A DNA stretch of 64,000 nt. It comes from DASQPR01 sp963831705. Lineage in GTDB: Bacteria > Actinomycetota > Actinomycetes > Mycobacteriales > Micromonosporaceae. Position 1 is the stretch's first letter. Each line of letters begins with the position of its first letter. Below are positions 17,289 to 25,983 of this stretch, in pieces. The stretch covers positions 1,302,001 through 1,366,000 of the forward strand of contig CAWHRE010000010.1 of NCBI GenBank assembly GCA_963831705.1, read 5' to 3'. Position numbers and translations under genes: made by a program. The notes under the pieces are model-generated. The model searched no databases. It worked only from the letters and a program-made list of their open reading frames with translations, and had not been told where the DNA came from.

Positions 17289-17993
17289 TTAAGGCGCAAG
17301 TGACTCGGATGCCAAAAGTGCCTCCGCGATCACGAGATCGAACGGCCGCGTGATCTTGAACGCGCGTTCCGAGCCAGGGACCGTGGCAACGCGTACGCCC
17401 AGAGCCTCGACCATGCCCGCATCGTCCGTGTGCGTATCGACGGCGCTTGCGTGCGCTGCGGCCAGGGTCTCCCGCCGGAAGCCCTGCGGCGTCTGGACGG
17501 CCCGCAGCGGCGTCCGGTCGACCGTCTCCGCGACGTCTTCCGCAGCGTCTACTCGCTTGATCGTGTCGACCACAGGCAGCACCGGGATCACCGCGGCAGC
17601 ACCGGCACGCAGCGCCGCTGCCACCGATTCGAACAAATCCGACGGAGCCAGGGCACGAGCGGCATCATGCACAAGAACAAGATCAAATTCAGCCGGTACG
17701 GCCAGCAGCGCAGCCGCCACCGACTCCTGCCGCGTAGCTCCACCGGCCACCACGATCACGCCTGGCGTATCCCCGAGCATTTCGACGACCGACTGTCGGT
17801 CATCCGACGGTGCGGCTACCACGATCACTCCGACCGACGGCGCCGCCGCGATTCGGCGGACCGCGTGCACCAGCAGCGGGAGGCCCGCCAGCGTACGCAG
17901 GGCCTTCGGAGCTCCAGGCCCCATCCGTACACCCATGCCTGCCGCCGGAACGAGGATCGCGACGTCACCACGCGCCCTGGAGGGCGTAGTCAC
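17289..17993 (-). CDS. ispD: 2-C-methyl-D-erythritol 4-phosphate cytidylyltransferase
   Basis: Third step of the MEP pathway, transferring CMP to MEP. It is 234 residues from GTG 17991-17993 with GAGGA upstream. The nucleotide-binding N-terminus is VAILVPAAGMGVRMGPGAPKALRTLAGLPLL; the Lys in APKAL and VLVHDAARALAP are the expected active-site features, as is RAVQTPQGFRRETL. The long upstream extension of this frame crosses carD and is shadow sequence. The gene is 31 bases downstream of carD and probably co-transcribed with it. Confidence 0.95.
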   Translation of the reverse strand: MTTPSRARGDVAILVPAAGMGVRMGPGAPKALRTLAGLPLLVHAVRRIAAAPSVGVIVVAAPSDDRQSVVEMLGDTPGVIVVAGGATRQESVAAALLAVPAEFDLVLVHDAARALAPSDLFESVAAALRAGAAAVIPVLPVVDTIKRVDAAEDVAETVDRTPLRAVQTPQGFRRETLAAAHASAVDTHTDDAGMVEALGVRVATVPGSERAFKITRPFDLVIAEALLASESLAP

Positions 17994-18024
17994 GTCGCGA
18001 TCCTCGATCTGGAAGGGAGTGCCG

Positions 18025-18510
18025 TCAGGCGTCCGTGAGCACCTTGTCGAGAAGCGTCTCCGCCTCGTCCTTGGTGCTCTTCTCCGCAAGTGCGACCTCA
18101 CCAACAAGAATGTCGCGTGCTTTTGCAAGCATGCGCTTCTCGCCAGCGGACAGGCCACGCTCGCGCTCACGACGCCAAAGGTCGCGCACGACCTCGGCAA
18201 CCTTGAGCGGATTGCCCGACGCGAGCTTCTCCAGGTTTGCCTTGTAGCGTCGCGACCAGTTGGTGGGCTCCTCGGTGTGCGGTGCACGGAGGACATCGAA
18301 GACCTTGGAAAGGCCCTCTTCACCAACAACTTCACGGACGCCGACGATCTCGGCATTCTCTGCGGGTACACGCACCGTCAAATCACCCTGAGCAACACGA
18401 AGAACGAGATACAGCTTTTCCTCGCCCTTGATTACTCGAGTCTCGATTGCCTCGATGAGTGCGGCCCCGTGGTGGGGGTAGACAACGGTCTCGCCGACAC
18501 TGAAAACCAT
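18025..18510 (-). CDS. carD: CarD-family RNA polymerase-binding regulator
   Basis: 161 residues. The N-terminal Tudor-like RNA-polymerase-interaction domain reads FSVGETVVYPHHGAALIEAIETR ... LYLVLRVAQGDLTVRVPAENAEIVGVREVV. The C-terminal helical DNA-binding domain includes the conserved Trp (TNWSRRYKANLEKLASGNPLKVAEVVRDLWRRERERGLSAGEKRMLAKA). It stabilises open promoter complexes at rRNA and other promoters, and is essential in mycobacteria. Ribosome site GAAAGGGG precedes ATG 18510. The order carD-ispD-(gap)-ispF is the usual actinobacterial arrangement. Confidence 0.97.
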   Translation of the reverse strand: MVFSVGETVVYPHHGAALIEAIETRVIKGEEKLYLVLRVAQGDLTVRVPAENAEIVGVREVVGEEGLSKVFDVLRAPHTEEPTNWSRRYKANLEKLASGNPLKVAEVVRDLWRRERERGLSAGEKRMLAKARDILVGEVALAEKSTKDEAETLLDKVLTDA

Positions 18511-18932
18511 AGGTTCGAAGCCCCTTTCGCTGTGCTAAGGATAACACGCGCTCGGGCCTTCGGCCCACTTCAGCAGGTGGCGTTAGCGCTGCTCACGACG
18601 CCTAGTCAGACCCATTCTCATGTTGACAAGGCGCGCATTACATGCATCACTACCTATGGTGACGACGCCGTGACCAGGGATTACGGCATATCGGGAAAAT
18701 CCGGCGAGCGACTTTTGTGACGTTCGGGACCGATGAATCGCCGAGCCAAGCCCCGACGATCGAATCGAATCCGCCGCGCCATCGCGAGCCGTGGCGAGAC
18801 CTCCCCCGACATGACCCTCCGTGACACCCAAGATCGCACGTCCGGAGCACCGGTGGGAGGACAATATTTGCCGTGCGGTCTGGCGCCCGGCGCAAAGATG
18901 AGCGACAGTTAAGGACAGGCCGAGGAGACACT
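18511..18932. other. Divergent intergenic region upstream of carD
   Basis: 422 bases between the divergent carD and a forward membrane-protein gene. A TTGACA hexamer at 18623-18628 faces forward but has no good -10 at 16-19 bases. No gene or further structure was recognised. Confidence 0.5.
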
Positions 18933-19673
18933 ATGGGGTCGCTGCGCGGAGAAGATGGCGACGGACGGCCGCCGCCCGACAATGGTGGTCTGCCCGATTT
19001 GCCCCCCGAGTGGGGCACAGTGGTTGTTCCGGACGATCTGACCGAACTTGGACGGGAAGCCGCTGAATATCAGCGAGCAGCACGTCGCGCTGCTCGTCGC
19101 AACAGATGGCGGCGACGCTTCGGGCTTGCCCCGAAGCCGGAGAGCGATGCGCCTCCGGTCGGTATACCTCTGCTGATCATGTGTATCGCGATCGTGGCCG
19201 CGCTGACGAGCCTGTTCGCCGTCACCGTGACCACGCGAAACACACCCGCGCCGGCCACCACAACCGCCGCGCCCGCACCACAAGCGACGCCACCGATGGT
19301 CGATCTCGGATTGGCGAACTCCTCCGGCAAGATCGTCCGTACCGACGAGCATCTGCCGGCCGTGTTCCTGCTGCTTGACGGATGCGCCTGCGGTCAGTTG
19401 ATCAGCGAAACCGCGAGCATCGCCCCACCGGGCGTGACCGTGCTCGCGGTCGACAAGGCACCGCCGTTCATCGAGACCGGCGTACGGGCCACCGCTCTCG
19501 CTGACCCGACCCAGGCCCTGCTGGCGCTCTACGGCGCCGGTGCGGACTGGAATGCCACACCGGCCGGCGTACCGACTGCACTGCTCGTGAACTCGAAGGG
19601 AACGGTCACCGCGACCGTGAGCCCCGCGTTCAACGTGGCCGACTTCCAGGCCGCGCTCGCCGGGCTCAAGTAG
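18933..19673 (+). CDS. Membrane-anchored protein with thioredoxin-like outer domain
   Basis: 246 residues from ATG 18933 with CGAGGAG upstream. The N-terminal cytoplasmic part is acidic then basic (RAARRAARRNRWRRRFG), followed by one membrane helix (about residues 77-98, GIPLLIMCIAIVAALTSLFAVTV) and an Ala/Thr/Pro linker. The outer domain reads VDLGLANSSGKIVRTDEHLPAVFLLLDGCACGQLISE ... GVTVLAVDK ... GVPTALLVNSKGTVTATV. This resembles a peroxiredoxin/thioredoxin fold with C-A-C instead of CxxC. Family uncertain. It stands alone between carD and the polyketide group, convergent with the latter. Confidence 0.72.
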   Translation: MGSLRGEDGDGRPPPDNGGLPDLPPEWGTVVVPDDLTELGREAAEYQRAARRAARRNRWRRRFGLAPKPESDAPPVGIPLLIMCIAIVAALTSLFAVTVTTRNTPAPATTTAAPAPQATPPMVDLGLANSSGKIVRTDEHLPAVFLLLDGCACGQLISETASIAPPGVTVLAVDKAPPFIETGVRATALADPTQALLALYGAGADWNATPAGVPTALLVNSKGTVTATVSPAFNVADFQAALAGLK

Positions 19674-19681
19674 GCGCTGCG

Positions 19682-20743
19682 TCAGGTGGAGAGCAGCACC
19701 GCGTAAAGCGTTAGACCCGGCCCGAACGCGAGCATGACGACGCGCTCCGGTGGCTCCGGACGGCGATTGAGTTCGTCGAGCACCATGAGAACCGTCGGCG
19801 ACGAGCAGTTCCCGTGCTCGGCAAGGACCGAACGTGACGCGGACAGCGCTCCGTCCGGCAGTTCCAGTTCCCGCTCGATCACATCCAGGATGCGAGGCCC
19901 GCCCGGGTGTACTGCCCACCCGTCGATGTCGTCGCGCACCATGCCATGCCGGGCGAGTAGATCGTCCACCAATCCCCGAACATGTACGGCCAGCACATCC
20001 GGCACCCGCGACGACAGTCCCATCCGGAATCCCAGGTCGGTCACGTCCCAGGTCATGTGATCGGCCGTCGCCACATCGGTCACCGACGCGACCTCGATCA
20101 TCCGCAGGCCCCGGCCGACATCGTCGCTCAATGGAACGACTACCACGGCGGCCGCCGCGTCGGCGAAGAGCGCATGCGACACGATCTGTTCCGCATCCGC
20201 GGTCGCGGGCTGTACATGCAGGCTCGTCAGCTCGCAGCAGAGCAGTACGGCCGGGCGATCCGTCACGGCCACGTGGTTGCCGACCACGCCGAGCCCAGGC
20301 AACGCCGCATAGCAGCCCATGTGGCCGATGAACAGCCGTTGAGTGCTCGGCGCGAGCCCGAGATCGCGAGCCAACAGGATGTCCAGGCCCGGGGTGGCGT
20401 AGCCGGTACACGAGCAGACCGCGAACAGTCCGATTTCGTCCGGGGCGATGTTCGCGGCCGCCAGCGCGTCGCCGATCGCGGCCTTGCCCAGCGGCATCGC
20501 CTCGACCAGGTACCGCTGCATACGCCGCTCGGTCGACCAGGTCGAGACGTCCTCGATCCGCGGGTCGGCGACCGCGTGGCGGCGGGTCACGCCGGAGTTC
20601 GCGAAGATCCGCTTCGCAAGCCCGCGCTGGACACCGCGATAGTGCTCGCTGAAGAAGCCTTCCCACAGGTCGTCCTGGGTGACCGAAGCCGGGTGAGCGA
20701 TGCCGACACCGGCGATCCGCGTACCCGAGACGGCGGCTACCAC
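19682..20743 (-). CDS. Type III polyketide synthase (chalcone/stilbene synthase family)
   Basis: 353 residues from GTG 20741-20743. Iteratively condenses malonyl-CoA onto an acyl starter. The catalytic triad is visible: Cys144 (GHMGCYAALPGL), His279 (DGWAVHPGGPRIL) and Asn312 (EHGNCSSPT). The GTG overlaps the stop of the acyl-CoA dehydrogenase gene by 7 bases, so the two are coupled. With the methyltransferase upstream and the divergent UbiA gene this looks like a pathway to an alkylated, methylated and perhaps prenylated phenol or quinone. The product is not predictable from sequence. Confidence 0.93.
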   Translation of the reverse strand: MVAAVSGTRIAGVGIAHPASVTQDDLWEGFFSEHYRGVQRGLAKRIFANSGVTRRHAVADPRIEDVSTWSTERRMQRYLVEAMPLGKAAIGDALAAANIAPDEIGLFAVCSCTGYATPGLDILLARDLGLAPSTQRLFIGHMGCYAALPGLGVVGNHVAVTDRPAVLLCCELTSLHVQPATADAEQIVSHALFADAAAAVVVVPLSDDVGRGLRMIEVASVTDVATADHMTWDVTDLGFRMGLSSRVPDVLAVHVRGLVDDLLARHGMVRDDIDGWAVHPGGPRILDVIERELELPDGALSASRSVLAEHGNCSSPTVLMVLDELNRRPEPPERVVMLAFGPGLTLYAVLLST

Positions 20744-21903
20744 CTCGGTGCCGATCCGTCGGAGTCGGCGTCGCCGCCGAGCGCCGCGATACCGAGCCAG
20801 TCCGCGCAGACATCCGAGGTGGCCGGTTGCAGCGCACCGCATCGGGCATCGCGAAAGAGCCGTTCCAGCGGATGCCCGCGTCTCGTCGCCGACGTCCCGG
20901 CGGCCGCGAGCATCGACGCGGCGACATCGGCCGCGACGTCGCCGGCCTGGAGTTTCGCCCGCCATACCCAGCGATTGCACTCGGCTGAGCCGTTATCGGT
21001 GTCAACCAGCCGGGCGGCCTCGCGGACCACCAGCCGGGTCGCCGCCACGGCCGCGTCGGCATGGCCGATCCGAGCGCGTACGGCCGGCAGACTCTGCAGG
21101 CCACGTGCGTTGATGTGGTCGACCGCGGCATCGACAGCGGCTTGGGCAACGCCGACGTACACGGCCGCGTAGCTGGCCACCAGCCAGTGCGGCATCAGTT
21201 GCGCGAACCAAAGCGCGAGCCCTTCGACGCCGCCGAGCAGTGTGGTCTCGTCCACGAGGACATCGAGGTGGAGATCGTGCGAACCGGTCGCCCGCATGCC
21301 CATCGAGTCCCAGGTCTCCTCGACCCGTACGCCGTCCGCGGTGGCCGGCACCAGGAACTGCGACACGGTCTGTGGGTCGTTGCCGCTGCGCGCCGCCACC
21401 AGGTACGCGTCCGCATGACCCGCGCCGGATACGAACGTCTTGGCGCCCTTGATCCGGAAGCCGCCGCCCTCCGGCACGTACGACGTCGTGATCGCCGACA
21501 GCCGCGAACCTGCGCCTCGTTCGCTCATCGCCACGGCGTAGAACGCACCTGCGGCGGCGCGCCGGAGGATCTCGTCCCGCGCCTCGAAGAACGAATCGGG
21601 GATGCCGATCGTGCTCGCCATCTCCACCGGAATGCCGGCCAGCGCTCCGGTCACCGACGCGTGCATGTTGAAGACGAGAGCCGTCGCGCCGTTGCCTCGG
21701 GCCAGTTCGTACGCGACGTCCGCGTAGTCCCCGAACGTTGCTCCCAGACCGCCGAGAGCAACCGGCGCCATCAGCCCCATCAGGCCGTTCTCGCGCAGGT
21801 CGGCGAAGTCCGCGACCGGGAACGTACCCGCTCGATCGTGGTCGGCCGCTCGGGCCGCGAACCGTGGTGCCAGACGCGCCGCCGTCGCGACCGCTGCGAT
21901 CAT
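20737..21903 (-). CDS. Acyl-CoA dehydrogenase-family flavoprotein
   Basis: 388 residues. The N-terminal helical domain has LRENGLMGLMAPVALGGLGATFGDYADVAYELARGNGATALVFNMHASV; the middle beta domain has YAVAMSERGAGS and GFRIKGAKTFVSGAGHADAYLVAARSG. A C-terminal four-helix bundle follows, without the Glu-containing segment of fatty-acid enzymes being obvious. Such proteins include dehydrogenases and flavin monooxygenases of the HpaB/DszC type. AGGGAG precedes ATG 21903, 9 bases after the methyltransferase stop. In this operon it may oxidise an acyl-CoA starter or hydroxylate the polyketide ring. Confidence 0.87.
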   Translation of the reverse strand: MIAAVATAARLAPRFAARAADHDRAGTFPVADFADLRENGLMGLMAPVALGGLGATFGDYADVAYELARGNGATALVFNMHASVTGALAGIPVEMASTIGIPDSFFEARDEILRRAAAGAFYAVAMSERGAGSRLSAITTSYVPEGGGFRIKGAKTFVSGAGHADAYLVAARSGNDPQTVSQFLVPATADGVRVEETWDSMGMRATGSHDLHLDVLVDETTLLGGVEGLALWFAQLMPHWLVASYAAVYVGVAQAAVDAAVDHINARGLQSLPAVRARIGHADAAVAATRLVVREAARLVDTDNGSAECNRWVWRAKLQAGDVAADVAASMLAAAGTSATRRGHPLERLFRDARCGALQPATSDVCADWLGIAALGGDADSDGSAPRW

Positions 21904-21912
21904 TCGAACTCC

Positions 21913-22629
21913 CTACGTCGTCTGTCCACGCACGCCAATTCCCTGGTAAAGCACCGCCGAGGACCATGTCGGCACCATCGTCACCTCGCCGCGGCGAGTC
22001 GCGAGAAAACGGATCATCTGTGGTACCCGTGGACGCAGACCGCGAATCTCCATCGCGATTCCATGGCGAGCGCACTCATCCACCACCACGCGCGGCGGCA
22101 CGAACAGGTTCGGATCGTGGATGCCGCGCGGCGCGACCTTCGGCAGGCGATCCGGGATACGGACGGCCAGCAGCCGCGCCAACGCGGTCGCGTTGATCGT
22201 GTCCACCACCAGCATTCCGCCGGGCCGCAGAAGGCGGCATGCTTCGGCGATCACGCGGCGTGGATCCGCGACGTGTTCAAGCAGCTCACCAGCGGTAACG
22301 ACATCCGCGCAGCCGGACCGGACCGGGACCGCGCGCGCGTCACCACGCACGGCCGCGACGCCGTGCGCTCTCGCTTGTTCCAGAGCCGAAAACGTGAGGT
22401 CGACACCGATGTGACGGTAACCCTTCGCGGCCGCATACGGTGCGAGCAACCCCGCACCACACCCCAAATCAATCAACACCGCATCGGTACGGCCGGCCGG
22501 GGGCACGAGTCGCGCGCGTGCGGCGGCGATCCAGTGCAACATCGCGAACAGACCGTCTGGGCGCCACCACTCGGCCGCCAGGTCGTCGTACTGGCCCGGG
22601 TCGTTCGGTTGCCGCGTGAGCACTGGCAC
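21913..22629 (-). CDS. UbiG-type class I SAM-dependent methyltransferase
   Basis: About 238 residues from GTG 22627-22629 (a second GTG at 22623 is possible). SAM motif I is VLIDLGCGAGLLAPYAAAKGYRHIGVDLTFSALEQA, with GDARAVPVRSGCADVVTAGELLEHVADPRRVIAEACRLLRPGGMLVVDTIN as later motifs. The N-terminal DDLAAEWWRPDGLFAMLHWIAAAR is typical of UbiG/Coq3 O-methyltransferases that act on polyprenyl phenols. First gene of the operon with the dehydrogenase and type III PKS; divergent from the UbiA gene with about 70 bases between. Confidence 0.88.
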   Translation of the reverse strand: MPVLTRQPNDPGQYDDLAAEWWRPDGLFAMLHWIAAARARLVPPAGRTDAVLIDLGCGAGLLAPYAAAKGYRHIGVDLTFSALEQARAHGVAAVRGDARAVPVRSGCADVVTAGELLEHVADPRRVIAEACRLLRPGGMLVVDTINATALARLLAVRIPDRLPKVAPRGIHDPNLFVPPRVVVDECARHGIAMEIRGLRPRVPQMIRFLATRRGEVTMVPTWSSAVLYQGIGVRGQTT

Positions 22630-22698
22630 GAACCCAGCGTGGCACGCCGTACTCGGATGCAACAGACTTGCGGCCATGCGACCGCTTCGGCGACTCCG

Positions 22699-23541
22699 AT
22701 GACCCCCGCACCGCGTACCGCTGCGCAGCACGTGTCCGGCCTGATCCGAGCGTCCCATCCGGAACCGGCGGTCGCGGTCACCACCGTGGCGACGATCCTC
22801 GCGTTCGCCGTCGGCCTGCCCGGCGCCGGAATCGCGTCGGTGACGTCCTCGGTGCTCGCGAGTCAACTCGCGGTCGGCTGGAGCAACGACTGGCTGGATG
22901 CCGGGCGCGACGAAGTGGTCGGGCGGACCGACAAGCCGATCCCGGCGGGTCAGATCAGCCGGCGAGCGGTCGGGATCAGCGCCCTGATCGCGGCGATCGC
23001 GGTGGTGCCACTTGCGCTGACCTCTGGCAATAACTCCGGCTGGCTGATCATCCTCGGTACCGCTGCCGGCCTCGCGTACAACTGGCCGTTGAAGTTCACG
23101 GTTGTGTCCGTCGTGCCGTACCTGGTCGGGTTCGGCTCGCTCGCCGCCTACGTGGCAGCCGGACTGCCCGGCGGACCGGTGCCACCGTGGTGGCTCGTGT
23201 GTGCCGGCGCGCTCCTGGGCGGCGGCGCGCATTTTGCAAACGCGCTGCCCGACCTGGCCGACGATGCCCGAACCGGAGTACGTGGCCTGCCACATCGCCT
23301 CGGCGCCACCGGCTCCGCGATCGCGGCAGCGACGTTGTTGCTGGGCGCGACGGCGCTGCTCGCGTTCGGGCCGCGACCGGTGACGTGGGCCGCGGCCGGC
23401 ATCTTCCTGGCCGCGGTGATCGTGGTGCCGATCGGCTGGCGGTTGTCGCAGCGCAACGGCTCGCGATGGGCGTTCCGGTCGGTGTTGATCCTGGCACTCC
23501 TCGACGTAATCCTGCTGGTCGTGAACGGATCACGGCTCTGA
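22699..23541 (+). CDS. UbiA-family prenyltransferase
   Basis: 280 residues with eight or nine membrane helices. The first Asp-rich motif is NDWLDAGRDEVVGRTDKPIPAG, the second DLADDARTGVRGLPHRLG; both bind the prenyl diphosphate through Mg2+. Transfers a prenyl chain to an aromatic or other acceptor. The start at ATG 22699 matches the usual short cytoplasmic N-terminus. It is divergent from the methyltransferase/dehydrogenase/PKS operon and may share a pathway with it. Similarity to the EboC branch (scytonemin-related ebo clusters) is possible but other ebo genes are absent. Confidence 0.9.
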   Translation: MTPAPRTAAQHVSGLIRASHPEPAVAVTTVATILAFAVGLPGAGIASVTSSVLASQLAVGWSNDWLDAGRDEVVGRTDKPIPAGQISRRAVGISALIAAIAVVPLALTSGNNSGWLIILGTAAGLAYNWPLKFTVVSVVPYLVGFGSLAAYVAAGLPGGPVPPWWLVCAGALLGGGAHFANALPDLADDARTGVRGLPHRLGATGSAIAAATLLLGATALLAFGPRPVTWAAAGIFLAAVIVVPIGWRLSQRNGSRWAFRSVLILALLDVILLVVNGSRL

Positions 23542-23628
23542 GGTGCCGTAGTAGGCGGGTCTGCGCGTGAGCGATCGAGGCGGCCACTACGCTGTAGCCC
23601 GGTTGGGATCAAGTTCAGGAGGATCGAC

Positions 23629-24372
23629 GTGGCGCGCTCGATCGGTACGTACCGGCTAGTCCGTCTCGCCGCAATCGGCGCGGCACTGGCAACCGTGGCC
23701 CTCGTTGGCGGCTGCAGTGCCGGGCAGGAAGCCGCGACATCACAGATCGTTACGGCGGTGCCGGGCGGCTTTGCCACCGCGACGCCGGATCCGTCGGTGC
23801 CGTTGGGCATCGTGCTCATCGAAAACGCGGAGATCGTCTACAAAGCCCCGGCGGGCTACCCGGCCGGCGGCACCGCGCCGCTGTCGATGCGGATCTTCAA
23901 CCAGACGAAGTACGAGGTGACGGTTACGCCAGGCGACGTCAACACCATCGACTCGAATGGCAACCCCGGATCGAGTGCCGGCAAGCTGTCCTGGATCTCG
24001 ACCGCTCCGGTGCCGACCCCGCCGCCTGCGCCGGCGCCCTCGCTGACGCCGTCACCGTCCGGTTCGGTCTCACCGTCGACGTCGGGCTCGCCGTCGGGTG
24101 CGCCCGCATCGCCGACCGAAGCGCCGACGCCGACGGTTGCCCCGATCGCGCCGATCAAGATCCCGGCGAACGGCTTCGCCATCCTCACTCCGGCGCAGGA
24201 GCAGTATCTCGCGATCACTGCGCTCGGCGCTCCGCTGATGCCCGGTACGAACGTCGCGTTGAGCCTGACGTTCACGACGTCGAACGGCAAGTCGACGACG
24301 CAGTCGGTATACGCGACGTTCGCGGCGCCATCGTCGCCCGCGCCACGCGCATCGCTCGCACCGTCGGCGTGA
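23629..24372 (+). CDS. Putative lipoprotein with Ser/Pro-rich insert
   Basis: 247 residues from GTG 23629, with AGGAGG ideally placed upstream. The signal peptide RSIGTYRLVRLAAIGAALATVALVGGC ends in a lipobox (LVGGC), so it should be lipid-anchored outside the membrane. The mature part looks like an immunoglobulin-like beta domain (GIVLIENAEIVYKAPAGYPAGGTAPLSMRIFNQTKYEVTVTPGDVNTI) interrupted by a Pro/Ser/Thr-rich stretch (about 125-170). Short genes of this type precede radA in other actinobacteria, by recollection. Function unknown. Confidence 0.83.
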   Translation: MARSIGTYRLVRLAAIGAALATVALVGGCSAGQEAATSQIVTAVPGGFATATPDPSVPLGIVLIENAEIVYKAPAGYPAGGTAPLSMRIFNQTKYEVTVTPGDVNTIDSNGNPGSSAGKLSWISTAPVPTPPPAPAPSLTPSPSGSVSPSTSGSPSGAPASPTEAPTPTVAPIAPIKIPANGFAILTPAQEQYLAITALGAPLMPGTNVALSLTFTTSNGKSTTQSVYATFAAPSSPAPRASLAPSA

Positions 24373-24407
24373 CGTTTTCGTCGTAGGTACGCGCTACGTT
24401 CGTACAC

Positions 24408-25853
24408 GTGACCGACCGACCCGCTCGTACGAACTCGACACCCGTCGCCTCCAAGGGCGCGAAGGCGGCTCGTCCCGCATACGTCTGTGACGTGTGCGGG
24501 CACCGGCCACCCAAATGGCTCGGACGCTGCACGGAGTGCGGCGAGTGGGGCTCGATCATCGATTCCACCGGCGGCGCCGGCCTGCCGGCGTCACTGCGGT
24601 CTCTGAGCCCGCGCACGCCGCTGGAGCCGGCCCGCCCGATCGCCACCATCAGCGTCACGCCGGCCCGCGCCAAACCGACCGGCGTACCCGAACTCGATCG
24701 CGTGCTCGGCGGCGGCATCGTGCCGGGCTCGGTCGTGCTGCTGGCCGGTGAGCCGGGCGTCGGCAAGTCGACGCTCCTTCTCGACGTGGCGCAGCAATGG
24801 GCGGCGACCGCCGACTCCCCCAGTCTCGTAGTCTCGGGCGAGGAGTCGACGAGTCAGGTCCGGCTGCGGGCCGAACGCATGGGCACGCTGCACGAGCGGC
24901 TCTACCTTGCGGCGGAGACCGATCTGGAGGCGGTCCTCGGGCACCTGGACGCGGTCAAACCAGGACTACTGGTGATCGACTCGGTGCAGACCATTTCGGT
25001 GCCCGGCACCGAAGGCGTCGCGGGCGGTGTCACCCAGGTCCGCGCGGTGACCGCCGCGCTGGTCGCGGTCGCGAAGGAGCGGGGCATCGCCACCATCCTG
25101 GTCGGCCACGTGACGAAGGACGGCAACGTGGCCGGGCCACGTGTGCTGGAGCACTTGGTCGACGTCGTGCTCCAATTCGAGGGCGACAAACACTCGTCCT
25201 TGCGCATGGTGCGCGGCCTGAAGAACCGCTTCGGCGCCGCCGACGAGGTCGGCTGCTTCGAAATGCACGAGGGCGGCATCGCCAGCCTGCCCGACCCGTC
25301 CGGCCTGTTCCTGACCCGCTACGTCGAGCCGGTACCGGGGACGTGCGCCACGGTCGCCATGGAAGGGCGCCGAGCGCTGGTCGCCGAGATTCAGGCGCTG
25401 ATCGGCGCAACCGTCGCGGGCTCGCCTCGTCGTACGGTGAGCGGTCTTGATTCGTCCCGGATCGCTATGGTGCTCGCTGTCTTGTCCCGGCGAACCGAGT
25501 CACGGCTGCACGATCGGGAGGTGTTCGCCGCGACCGTCGGTGGCATTCGCGTCGTGGAACCGGCCGCCGATCTCGCGGTCGCGCTCGCCGTCGCGTCGGC
25601 CGCGTTCGACCTGCCGTTGACCGGTTCTCTGGTCGCGATCGGCGAGGTCGGGCTGACCGGCGAGATCCGCCGGGTCGGCGCGGTGAACCGGCGCTTGGCC
25701 GAGGCAGCGCGGCTCGGATTCCAGATGGCGCTCGTCCCGGCCGGCTGCGGACCGGCGGCGAGCGGACCATTCCCGGCCGGAATGAAGGTTGTCGAGGTCA
25801 ACGACTTGCCGACCGCCGTACGCTGGGCGGCGCAAGCCTCGGCCGTCCGCTAA
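24408..25853 (+). CDS. radA: DNA repair protein RadA (Sms)
   Basis: 481 residues. Branch-migration helicase in recombination. The N-terminal zinc finger is CDVCGHRPPKWLGRCTECGEW; Walker A is GEPGVGKSTLL; the RadA-specific motif is LKNRFGAADEVG; the C-terminal third is the Lon-protease-like domain. The GTG start at 24408 has little ribosome-site sequence and may be leaderless. It is followed after about 130 bases by disA in the same direction, a conserved pair. Confidence 0.96.
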   Translation: MTDRPARTNSTPVASKGAKAARPAYVCDVCGHRPPKWLGRCTECGEWGSIIDSTGGAGLPASLRSLSPRTPLEPARPIATISVTPARAKPTGVPELDRVLGGGIVPGSVVLLAGEPGVGKSTLLLDVAQQWAATADSPSLVVSGEESTSQVRLRAERMGTLHERLYLAAETDLEAVLGHLDAVKPGLLVIDSVQTISVPGTEGVAGGVTQVRAVTAALVAVAKERGIATILVGHVTKDGNVAGPRVLEHLVDVVLQFEGDKHSSLRMVRGLKNRFGAADEVGCFEMHEGGIASLPDPSGLFLTRYVEPVPGTCATVAMEGRRALVAEIQALIGATVAGSPRRTVSGLDSSRIAMVLAVLSRRTESRLHDREVFAATVGGIRVVEPAADLAVALAVASAAFDLPLTGSLVAIGEVGLTGEIRRVGAVNRRLAEAARLGFQMALVPAGCGPAASGPFPAGMKVVEVNDLPTAVRWAAQASAVR

Positions 25854-25983
25854 CCTAGAATTCGAAGTTCACCGATTGTTACGGCGGCTCATACATGCGT
25901 AATCAAACATCCTTGCCGCTCGTCGATAACATGGCCCAGATCCGTAGAATGATGAGCAATTGCCAAATGATGGGAGGCCGGAG

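Noticed and set aside
18623..18657. TTGACA as a promoter for the gene at 18933
   Set aside because: The next -10-like sequence is about 22 bases away, too far for a standard promoter.
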